A stretch of DNA of 47,077 nt from Zygnema cylindricum (GCA_037447655.1 JBBHKE010002506.1:1-47077); one strand, 5' to 3'. Positions 21,127 to 33,425 are shown, counted from the first letter of the stretch. The notes: generated by a model from the letters alone, not told the origin. Made by a program: numbers and translations.

Positions 21127-22760
21127 GCGGCTATGGGAAAGGGAAGTCTGTGAGCCTTACCTTGAGCACAGCCACTACAATCATCCATCATTTCATTATC
21201 CCCAAACTGAATGCCTTCTACTACTCCAAGCTTTTTCATTTCCCTCAACCTATCAAAATGCACATGCACCGATCGCTTATGCCAAATCATCAACTTAGGA
21301 ACACCAACATAGTAAGCATTTTTCTTTCCATCACTCAGGTTAAGCCTAAACATTCCTTGGCTACCCTTATCTGCCGTGAAGAAAACTTGATCCCCATACT
21401 TAGCTGTAAAGACTCCCTTTCTGGTGAAGGTATCAAACTCTTTGTCATCTAACATAGACGTAGAGACAAGATTTTTAATCAGTTGAGCAATGTAGAGTAC
21501 ATCTAATAATGTAAGTAAAGAAGTCTTACCCTCCACTAAGACTTTCAAATATACTAATCGCACTACATCTGTAGTTCCCACTCTCCCATCCCCATACTTT
21601 ATCTCTACAGTAGGGATCTTTCTTAGCTTATTGAAGAGTTGTTTATCACGACACATATGCATGGATGCACGTGAGTCGATAATCCATCCTTCTTGTGGAG
21701 CTTCCCGAATTGCTCTAAGGGCACACTTTTCTCTGCGAGGGATCTCCTTCTCCTCCACACTTTCGTCAAGAAAAAACTCCCCATCCTCCTCAGAGGACTC
21801 ATCCTCGGTTTCTCTTGTCACTTTTGTAACCACAAGTGCCTTTTTCTTCCCTCTGGAAGAACCCCCTCCACGGTTCTCTTGGAGCCTCAGCTTTGACAAC
21901 TTGACACAATCTGCGATGAAGTGTCCTGGATATTTGCAAAAATGACAAAGACCATTTGGGGGCCTTGGTCCTCCAGAATGATCTCTTTCCCCTTTGTACG
22001 GTTTTTTCGGGTCCTTCCCCCATCGGTCCCCTGCTGCTGCTAGAGCTTTAATGCTCTTTCCTCCTCTTCTTATCTCCATTGTGTTTTCCTGCACAAGTAT
22101 CATCCTGCTTGAATGCTTTTTCCTCCTCTCCTAATCTCCATTGTGTTTTCCTGCACAAGTATTATCCTGACCACAGTGATCTATTTCCATTAACTATTAG
22201 GCATTTCCTGTACTCGGTACACTTTGTTCTCGAACTCATCTGGTAACTTCATGATAAGGGTGTTAACTTTCATTTTCACTGTACCTGTCCACCCGGCACT
22301 TTCCATCTCCATATACAAACAAGAAAGATCATAACAGTAATCTAACATCTTTCCTCCTTTGTAAGTGTAACTCACTAGCTTTTGCTCAGCCAATTCGAGC
22401 TCCTGAATAGTTCCAGCTTAACAAATCTCCACCAAACTCACCCACAACACCTTGGCCTTGTAAAGGTGAAGATGAGGGGTGGCCAAAGCTTGAGTGAGGT
22501 CTCTAAGAATGAAGTTTTTGGCAGCCATGTTTACATCCTCCCACATTTGAGTATCGTTCTCCCTGTTCTTCACGGTCGCCGCTCTCGGTACTGTGGCAAT
22601 AGGAGTGAGGGGTGTCTCCTTCCCTTTCCTCCTTTCGGACACATTACTGTCCCCATCATTTGCCTCCTCCGCTTAGGCAGTCGTTGCTGTAGGAAACCTT
22701 ACTCCAAATCTTGATGGAGTTCCCGAAGGTGGACGTTTCACTTGTCCACTGACGATACCC
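21078..22760 (-). pseudogene. Element I gag, protease and integrase N-terminus
   Basis: Reading leftwards from about 22840: gag pieces (ENDTQMWEDVNMAAKNF at 22540-22490; LIMKLPDEFENKVYRVQEM at 22260-22200), a CCHC knuckle (CHFCKYPGHFIADC, about 21950-21905), protease IIDSRASMHMC in which the expected Gly of DSGA is Arg (about 21690-21655), and the integrase zinc-binding domain (WHKRSVHVHFD then CSGCAQGKAHRLPFP). Stops at about 22420 and 22195 and a 57-bp tandem duplication (about 22052-22170) break gag. The damaged protease motif and the insert mean this copy cannot make an active polyprotein. Confidence 0.85.
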
Positions 22761-22846
22761 AAGTATCGTTTTTCACACAAAGCTCGCATCATCAAGGCTT
22801 CCTAATAGATGAACCCAGATCTATTGAAGGTGGGCACCCTAGAGGG

Positions 22847-22859
22847 TGGGCCCATAACC
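22847..22859 (-). other. Primer-binding site, element I (half-tRNA-iMet type)
   Basis: GGTTATGGGCCCA on the minus strand directly abuts the LTR. It complements the anticodon stem-loop of eukaryotic initiator tRNA-Met (UGGGCCCAUAACC), the cleaved-tRNA priming known from Drosophila copia and yeast Ty5. The ATG in it is in frame with gag. Confidence 0.8.
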
Positions 22860-23855
22860 TGAAATTCTGTGTCCTCCATTGGACTACAAAATACAGGAAG
22901 CCTCTAGATTATTATTAACTAACCCACTTTCAATGGAAACCACTGCTACCTAAGCAGACAAGCAGACAAACTGAGTGCACCCTTGTGCAGCTTTCACTCC
23001 CTTGAGTCTGTAGGAAAAAGAATCTCTAAAAATGCCCAACCAGGCGATAAGTTATGAGGCAGTAAAAATGCTAATTTGTACAAACTCCCAAAGGGAGAGG
23101 TGACTACCTACCAATATTTTCTAAGTCTTGATTCCCTCTAATAACTTCTTTCTACTGAAGTACGGACCAATCAGATTACTATACCGCACCAAAGAGTATT
23201 ACTGCCGATGTACCTTTTGTACAACCTTTGTACGACAAGGCTATTAAGTGGACGCGTGTCCACTTTTTACTCGTCCGTACGTTCCTCGGAATTTCCACGA
23301 CCAAATGTCATCTCTCCACATGGTTCTAGGTCATGTCGCGTCAAAAAACGCCAAAGTGACCTTTCTGGGATCTCGGCGAAGACGTTTGCCGTTGGATAAG
23401 AACTGGCATTAAATATCGTTCGTCGAAACAAATGTTAGATTCATTTGTTTCGTGCGGGATCTAGTTCGCACTAAATTTAACCTGTTCTATAATGTTACAT
23501 TTACATATCCGTTAATCGGTTTAGGGGATGTAACATTCTTTAAATATGAATCACACCCTATATACTCTAGGGAACATCTACTACAGACTCGTTAGAGCGG
23601 ACGGCTACTTTAGGCTTTGCCGATCGCGGGTTCGAGTCCTGCTGGACTCAACCTTTTTGTAGAGAGTGACTTAAGGTCACTCTCTAACGCTGTCTATGGC
23701 GCAGAGGTAGCCATGGCTTCTTCACTCTTTTTCTCATTCAGTGACTACAACAAGTATGGGGGTGAGAGAGAAGAGATGAAGACAAGTTGTCTGCATGTCT
23801 TTTTCCGCTAATATATTAAGGCCTAGAAAATACCCAAAAATTATTTATTTCAACA
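22860..23855 (-). repeat. 5' LTR of copia element I
   Basis: 996 bp; plus-strand ends TGAAATTCTGTG and ATTTATTTCAACA. It contains a perfect 11-bp-stem hairpin (23424-23452), the tRNA-like module (23583-23649) and a 10-bp-stem hairpin (23661-23685). Confidence 0.9.
23583..23649 (+). other. tRNA-like module with B-box, element I right LTR
   Basis: CAGACTCGTTAGAGCGG (A-box/D-arm-like) and GCGGGTTCGAGTCCTGC, a T-arm with a canonical 7-nt loop TTCGAGT and consensus B-box. TTTTT follows at 23654-23658, a possible RNA polymerase III terminator. It is on the strand opposite to the element. It lacks a clean acceptor stem, so I call it tRNA-derived rather than a tRNA gene. Confidence 0.65.
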
Positions 23856-23880
23856 AATGTGTCTAATTCAACCAACAAGA

Positions 23881-24060
23881 ATGCAACCCAACAAGTTGGC
23901 CAGTAGAAAAGGTGTAACAAACAACGCGCAATGTAAATCCCAAAGCAAAAAGCATTCTAATACAAAGCAAAAAATAAATATGACAATGTGAAAAGGGAAA
24001 GGTGAAAAGTGAGTGGGCAGCGAAGGTGAGTGGGCAGTTGAGAGAGAGATCCATTTATTA
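23881..24060. repeat. 180-bp direct repeat, copy A
   Basis: It contains ATGCAACCCAAC, TGGCCAG, AAAAGGTGTAACA, AATATGACAATGTGAAAA, GGTGAGTGGGCA and GAGAGAGA and is repeated in the same order at 25234-25413. Spacing is 1353 bp. The pair could be LTRs of a small non-autonomous element. Between the copies (24061-25233) I see only AT-rich DNA. Confidence 0.75.
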
Positions 24061-25233
24061 ACAAAACCGATAGGTGGCCACAAGGCTCCACGCCGTGGGT
24101 GTATTCCTTATAGGAGTTAGGTCTAGGATTTCAAATAAAGAAAACAGAACCGAAAAAATACAGAAAAACAACAATGGAAATCTGTTGAGAATGTGTGATA
24201 AACTAATTATGACACTCTGATTACTAGTTGCAGAGAAGGACCACAAAAAAACAAACGTGGTAGTGTTAAGAGAAATCTAGATAACCAGATTCAGACCTAA
24301 AAATAAAATCCAGCAAAAGAGAACAAAAATTACACAACAAAAGTGAAACCCTAATCTACAGATTGCATCCATAAAGGTTCAAACAAAACCCGAGAAAGTC
24401 GGTCGTGGTAGAATCTACACTAAAAGATGTTGTTCAAGGGAAACCTTGCGGACTTTGACCGTAACTGAGTACTTAAAATTGTAGGGCTTTACAAGAAAAG
24501 TATAATAGTGATATAAAAGATTAGGCGCTAAAAAGCTATTGGCAGAAAATGGCTTCTAGAAAAACACCCACAATTTGACTAAGGAAAAAGATAAAAAATC
24601 TAAGTCCTCTTCAACCAATACCTATACTCTTAAGTTATGAGAGAATAAACCTTATAAAATAGCATAAGTACTAACTTCTTACATTTTCTAACAAACCAAT
24701 AGCCTGCAAGCATTTTACGTGTGATTTGCGCCTAGTTTGGGTCTTGGCCAATAAGCGATCTTAACCATATGCCTACGTTACAAAATTAACAGTCCGCGAA
24801 TTAAAACCCTTTTTAAATACATGTATGCATGAACCTATTTGTGTAAACAACTCAAATGTGAACTGAATATTGAAGCGCCAACAAACGTTCAAAGCACAAG
24901 TGATTCATACGACGCCAATCAATGTTTACAGTCGTACCTCTAAATCGCCTACCTACGCACAAAATGAAACACAACGCATTACATCAATAATCATTCCACT
25001 AGACGTGTATGCGAATCACATACATATCACAAACAAATGAACCGATGATATGAAACAAGCGACAATGGGAAAACCGTGTGTTCGACCTTAAACCACGCGT
25101 GCAAACAAAAATCATGTGTAAGTGCTAAAATCGTGTGTCTGTGCATAATGTTGTGCATGCTTGCGGAAAAATCGTGCGTGCAACTAACCAAAACAATGCA
25201 GCATGTCAGCTATCATGCATGTGAACTAACAAA

Positions 25234-25413
25234 CATGCAACACAACCAGCTGGCCAGCACAAAAGGTGTAACACCCAAGGAAAAACGCAAATCCCAAAGA
25301 AAAAAACATTATAATAAAAAGCAAAAATTAATATGACAATGTGAAAAAGGAAAGGTGGAAGGTGAGTGGACAACAAAGGTGAGTGAGCAACCGAGAGAGA
25401 AATTTATTTATTC
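25234..25413. repeat. 180-bp direct repeat, copy B
   Basis: Same blocks as 23881-24060 with about 20% substitutions. The stretch 25414-25859 has no supported gene. Confidence 0.75.
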
Positions 25414-25859
25414 CCCCTCCCTTAGCTCCTAAGCATGCGGAGGAGTGGGCCAACACCATCGAAAGCTCCCGAAGACGTGAATTGGAAGTATCTTCTGTAA
25501 TGCGCATCCTTATGGAATTTGAATAATGCGATAAATATGGCAAATAACATGCAGCAGAAGACTTGGCGCGTTCTTGAATAATTTTTTAATTTAGAACTTG
25601 TAAACTCAACATTTCAGTAGGAGCCATTTTGACGATTTAGAGAACGCATGGAGAGATGTCAGTATCTAATGTGTTGATACCAGCATAAGCCAAAAGTGTT
25701 GTCGCTGAATGAGCCATGACATGCAATGGTTTCTGTATCGAAATAAGTGGAAGGAAAATCTTCCGCTCAGGAAAGTGATTAGGTCTGGTAATGCATATCC
25801 ACACCGCCACAAACTTGAAATATGAGGTCCTTGCCAACAAGGCATTTTCGTTCAGTCTC

Positions 25860-27772
25860 CACCATATCTTGTGCTAATAGCCGATCTGTTACTTGAGATT
25901 CCTCTACCAGTTCCTTACCGATCTGATCTATACCTAAAAGATTATCATCTTCTTAGAAACCTAGATAGTTAGAGACATAAATTCATCACATTTTTTTTAC
26001 TCAAATCTGATTTTAAATGAGTTTGTATATTTAAAGGGATCTATTGATTTTCATTCATCCATAACTACTAGGTGCTTAACTAGAATTATATCTTCCCTTA
26101 TAAGATCATAAACTTTATATCCTTTCACATCCTCATCACATCTTAGCAGGTATCCTCGTTTTCCTTTAGGATCTAACTTCTAGTTTGACCTATCTGTATC
26201 TAGAATGAACACTTGACTACCGAAAACCTTTAAGTGTGACACATCTGTTTTTTTTTTCTGTCCATTTCTCATAGGGTGTTTGTCCTTTGACTGTCGTAGT
26301 AAAAACTATATTCTTGAGATAATTACCGCAATTCATTGCCTCATCCTATAATCTTTTTCGTATCTTCTTATCTGACAACATACTCTCGACATTATCACTT
26401 AGTGTCCTATTCAACCTCTCAACTACACCATTTTGTTTGAGATTTTTTGGAATTTTCTTTTGATGTTATACTCCATCTTCTCTTAGAAAATTCTCAAATT
26501 GGTTTGAGGTATACTCCCCCCCATTATCACCCCTCACTCTCCTGATTGAGGTTTCATGAAGTTTCTCACTTCATATATTATATTGCTTAAAACACTCTGG
26601 AGCTTCTAATTTATTTTTCAAAAAATATACTTTTAAATATGTAAACCAATCATTAATGATAGTCATCATAAACCTCTTGCCTCTGGGTGACGCGCTTTTG
26701 CTGGTCCCCAAATATCTATATGTACCACATCTATAACATTTTCTCCCTTATAGGTCGTTGTTTTTGGAAAGGGTAACCTGTGTGCCTTACCTTGAGCACA
26801 CCCACTACAGTCACTCAGATGCTCACATTTTCCAATCTGAATTCTTCTACTACTTCCATCTTTTTCATTTTTATTTAGCTTATCTAAATGCACATGTCCA
26901 AGCCTCTTATGCCACAACATTATATCATGAAAACCAGCATAATAAAGTTTGTTCTTTACATTGCTTAGAATCACCCTAAACATTCTTTGGCTACCCTTTT
27001 CAGCAGTGAAGTAAACTTCCTTTTCAAAACTAGTAGTAAAGACACTATTTTTAGTGGTAGTTTTAAAACCTTTATCATCTAACACAAATATTGAGATGAG
27101 ATTTTTGTTCAACTCAGGAATAAACAACACATTAGAGAATGTAACTATGGATGTTTTTCTTTCCACAAAAACTTTCACATCTATTGATCCTTCAAAAGTA
27201 GTAGTGACCACCCTCCCATCCTCGTGCTCTATCCCTGCAGTTTTAATCTTTCTTATTTTTGTGAACATGTGTTTATCTTTACACATGTGCATAGAATCAC
27301 CCAAATCCACAATCCACCTTGTTTCATCGTCAATCCTTCATAGGCTCATTTCTATATTCGTGGAATTGCGACCTTCGTTTCACCTCGATTTTTTCATCTA
27401 ACAACAGCCTACCATCCTCAAACTCCTCCTCATGTATTGCGTCCCAAGTGCCTTTTTTTTCCCTTTCGATGGTCCATTAGTATGCCCCTCCTTTAGTCGG
27501 AGCTGAATTAGCTTAGAGCACTCCGCCATGTAATGCCCTGGTTTCTTACATAGTGACAACCCCTTTTGGGATCCCTCTGTTCAGACTCATATGACTGATT
27601 TCTTTATCTACCTCCTCCATAAATTTCGAAGGGTTTCTTTGAGTCCATGCTTCTTTAATCAGTTCCAACAGCAAATGCTTGTCCACTCTTTCCTTCCCTT
27701 GTGATATCTATGGTATTCTATCGCACAATAATCATTTCTACCACGAATTCCAAATCCACCTAGAGTCTGATA
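25860..27772 (-). pseudogene. Truncated copia fragment III (gag end to integrase linker)
   Basis: Reading leftwards: end of gag and a broken CCHC knuckle region (27770-27480); a protease in which the expected DSGAS reads DLGDS (27300); integrase zinc-binding domain (LWHKRLGHVHLDK and CSGCAQGKAHRLPFP); catalytic core with DIWGPAK; then frameshifted integrase and linker to about 25860. It resembles element II more than element I (for example KKLYYAG versus NKLYYAG, HDIMMWHKRLGH versus HDIMLWHKRLGH). There are no LTRs, reverse transcriptase or RNase H. Multiple frameshifts and the altered protease motif show it is dead. Confidence 0.85.
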
Positions 27773-27839
27773 GGTCTTTGTTGAAAAGAGTTAGTTAATA
27801 GTTCACTTATCTATTTTAGTTGTAATTTAAAGAGAGAGT

Positions 27840-28290
27840 GAGTTGCACGCCATGGCTGCCGCCGTATTTAGAAAGTGGCAAATTTTGAGGTAGAGGATTT
27901 TTAACCAAAACGTTGCCTAGATCGGGATTTGAACTTGGGTATGTCGATCACTTTGTAGTCTTTAGCCTTATCCACTAAAGCATTATCGAAACGATACACG
28001 AGACTAGTTTCAAAGATATATAACCATTAAAGCGACGATTTATAAACACTAAACTAACAAAGAGTAAAAAAATTTGCACGTTCGTGAATCTGAACCGTGT
28101 AAAATATATTTGATCGAACGGCCAACATTGTAGCCGCCACCCGAAGTGAGCTTTTGGCAACATTCAAAGAAAGCGTCACGCGGTGTTACGTGGCGCTACA
28201 TTATTTGATACCGGAAAAGGTGGGAGGAGGAACAATGGCTCCCGATTTGACAGATGTCACCTTGTAGACCATGTCCTACAATGGTCGTAG
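27840..28290 (+). repeat. Possible LTR remnant with tRNA-like module
   Basis: It contains GCCATGGC, a motif present in every LTR here, and at 27992-27920 on the minus strand a tRNA-like stretch with A-box TAGTGGATAAGGC and B-box AGTTCAAATCC at tRNA-like spacing. Order and orientation match an LTR of a plus-strand element. Similarity to the other LTRs is otherwise weak. Confidence 0.35.
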
Positions 28291-28293
28291 GTT

Positions 28294-29340
28294 GAAATGT
28301 GTGTATTTTCTAAGTCTGTATATGTCTACTGTTTGTAAGATGGTCTGTCTAAGTTCCTATATACTTGTCGTAGTCACTGGAGAACAAAGATAGCCATGGC
28401 TACCTAGACAGCCAAGGAGACAAGAACGAGGAGAGAATTATGAGATAGAAGGTGTAGCAAAAGGAAATGGAGAGACCATGATTTGATCATGGTCCCTCCG
28501 GTCCACCTCCGTACAGGTTCAGACGTACGCCTTATCCATTAGAGGATGGTGTCTTCGTTGATTACATCAAGTTTGAAATTTATTTAATCATATCTACGCG
28601 ATATCATCTATTTGACGGCGAAACCTCACAGACGTAGATGGAATAGTAACGCATTGAATTAATACGCATCACATGAAACAAATGTCGAAGATATTTGATT
28701 CAACAGACGTTAATGAAAGTACGAATTCAAACTGAACGGCTCACGGAAAATTCGGGTTAACGGAATAACGATTTGGCGGTTTGTAGAAACGACATCATCG
28801 GATGACACGTGGCGACATGTGTTGAGAACGCGCATTTTAAGGAGATTGGAATGACGGTTTACAAAGCGATAGAAGTCAACAGGATGGCCATACTGTACTA
28901 TGGCCGTACAAAAAGTACATCGCCACATGTTCCTTCTTAAACTTTACACTAATTTCATTCGTGTCGTACTTTAATAGTAGGGGGTTCAGAGTGGGGATTT
29001 CGGACTTAAAATATTTGTGGTAGGTAGCCGCCTCTCCTAGAGAGCATCTTGTATAAAGACAAACTTTGGCCTGCCATAACTATCAATTTAAATAACCATT
29101 TTCAGTGATTCTTTTTGCTACAAACCCAAGGGATTTTAGGCTACACATAAGTGTTATTGGTCAGAGTTTTCGCCTACCAGGGTGGCTGCATTTCTAAGGA
29201 AAATTCAAAGTGGGTGAATGTGTCCAAAACTTATATTCTAACTTTGCATTCAGTGGTGGAACTGAGCACACAGAAAGTCTTTTTTCACAAGGGTGAAGCA
29301 ATAATGGGGTGTTGATTGTGAAGGGGTCAATCATTTGGGT
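28294..29340 (+). repeat. Diverged solo LTR of the copia clan, plus orientation
   Basis: Compared with the reverse complement of the element II LTR, this segment has in order: TGAAAT...TATTTTCTAAGTCTG, ACTTGTCGTAGTCACTGG, AGCCATGGCT, a tRNA-like D-arm on the minus strand (CTAATGGATAAGGCG at about 28553-28539), GTACGGCCATAGTACAG-like text, CTCCTAGAGAGC, CAACTTTGGCC-like text, GTGATTCTTTTTGCTA and CCAGGGTGGC. No element body is attached on either side. The right boundary is approximate. From 29341 to 29994 I see no gene. Confidence 0.65.
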
Positions 29341-29994
29341 TTATATAAACTTAGAGTTGGCACTATCTAGATTAACTAAGTGATCTGCAAATTCTGTGGG
29401 ACAATGGAGCCCATAGGGCCCATCACTATCAGCTCAGATGAGATTTCTCAGTGTTTCTTTTTGTGTTCAACTCAAAAGAGTCTTGTCCTCAAAAGAGTGA
29501 GGTCAGTTATAATTAATGCCTAGCAATAAAATCTGAAACCTATTGTGCTGTTGGGTGTATCAATTATTGGAGTAGTTGTGTATTATGTGGGAGGCTATAG
29601 TACCCACAAAATTTATATGTGAGCACATCATTTCTCTAAGATGTATCTTATAATTATGAAGACAAATTATTAACGGATCCAAATGTTTATTGAAGCAAAA
29701 GGCAAAACAACTTAATCAATCCACTTATTTATACAACATTCAAAACATTTAGATATTGGGAGAGTAAAGATTAAAGATCAAATTTAATAATAGAATCTTT
29801 TCACGAACAGTACTTCCTATTTGTTAACTATTCATATCTACGAGCTGATTGAAAATTCTCTTTCGTAAAATGTGGATGTTATTTTGCTTTATGATCTCTT
29901 AGTAATGTTTTTTCTAATTTTTGATCAAGTTGAACCATTATCGGTGATACCTGAGCCAAGATCCCCACGTATTTTATATATAAATATATAGAAA

Positions 29995-30086
29995 GATTCG
30001 GATAGAGAGAGGGAGAGAGAGAGAGGAGAGAGAGAGGGAGAGAGAGGGAGGGAGTTTTGAAAATAGAGGTGAGGGAGAGGGGAGGA
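29995..30086. repeat. GA-rich microsatellite
   Basis: GAGAGAGAGGGAGAGAG runs on the plus strand, ending immediately before the left LTR of element IV. Confidence 0.85.
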
Positions 30087-31085
30087 TGCAATTTTGTGTC
30101 CTCTATTAAACTACAGAATTCAAGAAGCCTCCAGGTAGTTTTTAACTAACCAACATTTAACCACAACAACTACTGCATGGCAAACAAGTTGATAATCTGA
30201 CTGCACCCTTGTGCAGTTTGGACTCCCTTGAGTCCGTAGGAAAAACAATCACTAAAAACATCCAACCAACAAATTAGTTATGGGGTGGCAAAGATGCCCA
30301 TTTATAAAATCTCTCAAGGAGAGAGGTGACTGTCTACTAAAATTTGCTAACTTCTAATTCCCTCTCACAACCCCTATCTACTGAAAGTACAAACCTATCA
30401 TAAAACGGTGCAGTACAGAAAAGTACTACGGCCGATGTACTTTCTGTACGGCCTATGTACGATAAGGCCATTAAGTGGACGCGTGTCCATTTTTTACTTG
30501 TTCTTATGTCCCTCGGAATTCCTGCGACCAAATTTTATCTCCACGTCGCGCCAAGTCATGCCACATCACAAAATGCCAAAGTGACCATTCCAGGATCTTG
30601 GCGGTGATATGCGTCGTTAGATAAAAACCGTAATTTCATTTTAGTCGTCGAAACTTATGCCCAATTTATTTGTTTCGTGCGGTATCATGTTCGTAGTGTA
30701 TTTAACTAGTTCTATGTTTTTTCATTCGTAATTTTGCTAACCGGATTAAAGGGTGTAACACAGTTTAAGTATTTATCATACCCTATGTACTTCTACAAAC
30801 TTCTACGACAGACCGATTAGAGCTGACGGCTACGCCTCGCTCTGCCGGTCGAAGGTTCTAGTTCTACTGGACTCAACCTTTTGTTGAGAGTGACTTAAGT
30901 CACTTTTTATTCCTGCCTAAAGGAGCTGAGGCAGCCATGGCTCCACTACTCTCTCTCTTCTTCAGTGACTACAACAAGTAGGGGGGATAGAGAAAGGAGA
31001 TAGAGGCAGACTACCTGCGCTTTTTTTTTTTTCTATTAAGCTATTCAAACCAAAAAATAACTTTATAAACCTAGTGATTTCAAAA
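30087..31085 (-). repeat. 3' LTR of element IV
   Basis: 999 bp; plus-strand start TGCAATTTTGTGTCC and end GTGATTTCAAAA, immediately followed by the polypurine-tract complement CTCCCCTTATTTTC. It holds a tRNA-like module at 30806-30874 (CCGATTAGAGC, then GAAGGTTCTAGTTCT) and the AGAGTGACTTAAGTCACTTTT hairpin near 30888-30907. Confidence 0.85.
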
Positions 31086-31089
31086 CTCC

Positions 31090-33425
31090 CCTTATTTTCT
31101 AGTCTAATTTTAACTTTTCTTTCAATCCATATTTTTCCCTACAATATTTTAACTTGGGAGAGGGCACACGTTTGGTCATCATGTCAGCCACCAGTGTTTC
31201 ATCAAACCAACACAAAAGATTTAGAATTTTATTTTCAACTTTTTCTCTCAGGAAGCTCAATCTTATGTCCATATGTTTAGCTTTGAAATGATGTTTTGGA
31301 TTGGCTGCATTTGCAATATAAGCGTGATTATCACAAAAGACTTCATGCACTCCCTCCTTGGTATACCTCAGTTCTTCTAACAAAGACTTGACCCACATCA
31401 ATTTTTTCACACTAGAACAAGAAGCCATATACTCAACCTCCATAGTAGACTGAGCAACCACAATTTATTGTTTGGTGCTCCAACAGCAAGCCCTTTCCCC
31501 CACATATAACACATTCCCAGAAGTGCATCTTCTCATAGGTGCATCCCTAGAACTAGCATCACTCGAAGTAGTGATAGCAGTGTGCTTCTGTCCCAAATGC
31601 AACCATAACTCTATGGTTTTCACGAGATATCTCATGACTCTCTTGGCTGCCTCCCAATCACTTTTCCTATGTTCATTAAGACTCCTACAGAGTACTCCAA
31701 CTACTTCCGCTATGTCCAGCCTGGTACAATTCATGAAGTATATTCGACTTCCTACGACCTGTATCTAAGGGTTAGACTTCATAAACTCTCTCTCTCTTTT
31801 GAACTTATTTGATCATCTAAGATTATCACCCCTCCCTTTACACTCCCATCACTTACTTTCTTCAAGTCCATGGGAGTGGTAGAATTGCTAGCTTTTTCCA
31901 TCTGGAATTTTTCAAGCATATTAACTTTTGCTTCTTTTTGAGTAAGTCTAATGATCCTTTTCCCCCTATCTATTTCCATTTGAATTCCCAAAATTTATCT
32001 CGCCTACCCTAAATCCTTCATGTCAAATTTGCTTCTAATATCTTTGTTTAATTTATTGATCTTTTCCAAAGACTTATTTAACACCAGCAGATCATCCACA
32101 TAAATTGCAATATAAATCACACCATTCTCATCTTCAAACATATAGATACAATGGTCGAAGCTGATCCGGATATATCCTAGTCCAGTGAGAAATTCATCTA
32201 GTTTCTTATTCCACTGTCGGGAGCCTGCTTAAGTCCATGTAAGGACTTTATGAGCTTGCAGACTTCGTTCTCTTCCCCATTTTCAACGAATCCTTTTGGT
32301 TGTCGCATGAAGATTTCTTCCTCTAGCTCAACATTGAGAAATACGGTCTAAATATCCATCTGATGAATTTCCATGTCTTCCGATGTTGTTTGACTAAGGA
32401 GTATCCTTACTGAGAGGAACCGAACAACTAGAGCAAACGTCTCCTCGTAATCAATCCTTTCTTTTTTGGTGAACCCCATTGCTACCAAACAAGCTATATA
32501 TCTGTCAATGGTATTATCTGGGTTCAATTTTAGTATAAATACCCATTTATAGCCAATAAGTTTTCTGTCTAGAGGACAATCCGCTAGTTCCCAAGTATTT
32601 GCTTCCATGATGGAAGCCATCTTATCATTTATGGCTCTAATCCATCTGTCTTTTCTGGGCTGTTTACTGCCTCTAAGTATGATTGATGTTCATCAGGATG
32701 ACATAGCTGAGTTACCTTATGAGCAGTATGTTTCTCTTGTATTCTTTTGATGCTCTTTCTCCCTCCTTCAAACTGTGAGGCTATAATGGAGGAAATCTTG
32801 GGTTTCTCTTTTCTGTCTCATCTCCTCTCCTATCCGTGAAAGCCGGTTGCGGTTCCTCTTGTTATTTCTCCTCGAAGTCCATAGGAATATGTGAGGTGTT
32901 CCGTGGGTCTTTTGTATCCAGGATCTCCTTTGAATCTGCGATCACTGTCTCACTTATGTCTTTTTTGGGAAAAACTGAGTTTTCCTCACTTTCAGACTCA
33001 AACGTGATTCTTATCTTCTTGGTATAATTGAAGAGATCAATTGATTTTCCCTCATCCTTGACGACTAGGTGTTTGACCAGAATGATTTTTTGCTTTGCTA
33101 AGTCATAGACTCTTTATCCCTTGACATCCTCATCATATCCCACAAAATATCTAGGTTTTCCCTTGGCATCTAGTTTCCAGTATTTCTTATCTGTATCTAT
33201 ACTGTTAACATGACTACCGAATACTTGAAGGTGAAAGATATCTGGTTTCCTTCTAACCCATCTCTCATTAGGTGTCATTCCTTTTACTGTTGAGGTAAGG
33301 ACTATAATCTTAATATAGTTGGCACAGTTCATGGCTTCTGCCCAAAATCTCTTTCATATTTTCTTGTCGGCCAACATACTTAATACACTATCTCCTAGTG
33401 TTCGCTTAAACTTGTCAGCTACCCC
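31090..33425 (-). pseudogene. Element IV RNase H, reverse transcriptase and part of integrase
   Basis: Reading leftwards from 33425: integrase C-terminal domain and linker (33330-32650), reverse transcriptase ([20 protein letters not shown] at 32550-32500; [19 protein letters not shown], missing the usual Pro after Ala, at 32445-32385), frameshifted palm region to about 32060, connection (NCTRLDIAEVVGVLCRSLN), then RNase H with SDASSRDAPMRRCTSG, VEYMAS and FCDNH, ending near 31099. Frameshifts and stops lie near 32345, 31990, 31775 and 31462. Dead copy, but all copia domains are recognisable. Confidence 0.85.

Larger units (their letters stand above)
16110..23855 (-). mobile_element. Ty1/copia element I, old, interrupted by a 1.2-kb insert
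   Basis: A complete copia layout on the minus strand: 5' LTR 22860-23855, primer site 22847-22859, gag, CCHC knuckle, protease, integrase, reverse transcriptase, RNase H, polypurine tract and 3' LTR 16110-17104. Candidate target duplications are TATGT (16105-16109) and AATGT (23856-23860), differing at one base. The LTRs are 995 and 996 bp with many differences (roughly 90% identity by eye), so the insertion is old. An unrelated 1192-bp segment (19773-20964), flanked by a 162-bp duplication, splits the integrase. Confidence 0.9.

Noticed and set aside
23583-23649. A functional tRNA gene in the LTR
   Set aside because: The T-arm is good but no complete acceptor stem or normal anticodon arm can be drawn; kept only as a tRNA-like module.
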